DNA of 64,000 nt, taken from contig OZ023273.1 of assembly GCA_964007475.1 (NCBI GenBank), positions 25,097,557-25,161,556 of the forward strand, in the 5' to 3' direction. Under the pieces are notes generated by a model. That model saw only the letters and a program-made list of their open reading frames with translations, made no database searches and had not been told where the DNA came from. Position numbers and translations under genes: made by a program. Within the stretch, counting starts at the first letter, position 1, and every line of letters starts with the position of its first letter. Below, piece by piece: positions 63,895 to 64,000 of this stretch. The DNA is from Hybos culiciformis. Lineage: Eukaryota; Arthropoda; Insecta; Diptera; Hybotidae.

Positions 63895-64000
63895 CTCATT
63901 TCCAGCATTTCGATTTATGATACTATAATTTTAAAACAGAATCCTTGAGCTATAACCATTTTTTTTAACTTCCTCTAATCGATGTTTCACATCTACAACC

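Overview
The window reads as nuclear DNA of an insect. It is roughly three quarters A+T, genes are split by GT-AG introns from about 70 bp to 16.5 kb, proteins resemble fly and other arthropod orthologues, and the spacer DNA is full of non-autonomous DNA transposons. I saw no bacterial operon, rRNA, tRNA or CRISPR array. I cannot name the order or species. All gene models come from reading splice sites and protein motifs by eye.

Layout: (1) 1-12.3 kb has no recognised gene and holds several transposon-type repeats. (2) 12.3-30.9 kb, plus strand: synaptotagmin 4 without its first exon(s), with a 16.5 kb intron carrying MITEs and a Helitron-like element. (3) 30.9-36.0 kb: AT-rich spacer. (4) 36.0-41.9 kb: a compact housekeeping cluster, with DTWD2 (minus) and mRpL51 (plus) head to head across about 0.7 kb that contains a MITE-like inverted repeat, and RagA (minus) convergent with mRpL51. 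(5) 42.1-42.9 kb: a possible RagA promoter, a 19-bp perfect hairpin and a 300-bp palindrome. (6) 43.4-47.4 kb, minus: a complete GILT-like lysosomal thiol reductase gene with a hAT-like element in an intron. (7) 47.7-54.5 kb: a transposon-rich stretch with three more hAT-type elements. (8) 52.6-60.4 kb, plus: a candidate non-coding first exon and, 7 kb on, the first coding exon of a gene I do not recognise that runs off the window. (9) 62.1-63.5 kb, minus: a complete three-exon gene for a small two-RRM protein of the A1CF/RBM46/RBM47/DND1 group, probably nested in the intron of the preceding gene.

The genes have unrelated jobs: neuronal and dense-core vesicle trafficking (Syt4), tRNA modification (DTWD2), mitochondrial translation (mRpL51), amino-acid sensing to TORC1 (RagA), lysosomal disulfide reduction (GILT) and probable post-transcriptional control (two-RRM protein). 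RagA and GILT both act at or in the lysosome, but nothing in the sequence shows this is more than coincidence.

The points most worth a second look are the short DND1/RBM46-like gene, a 43-bp near copy of Syt4 coding sequence 2.2 kb upstream whose three substitutions are all synonymous, and seven hAT-type non-autonomous elements, six with perfect 8-bp target duplications and one with a 7-bp match.
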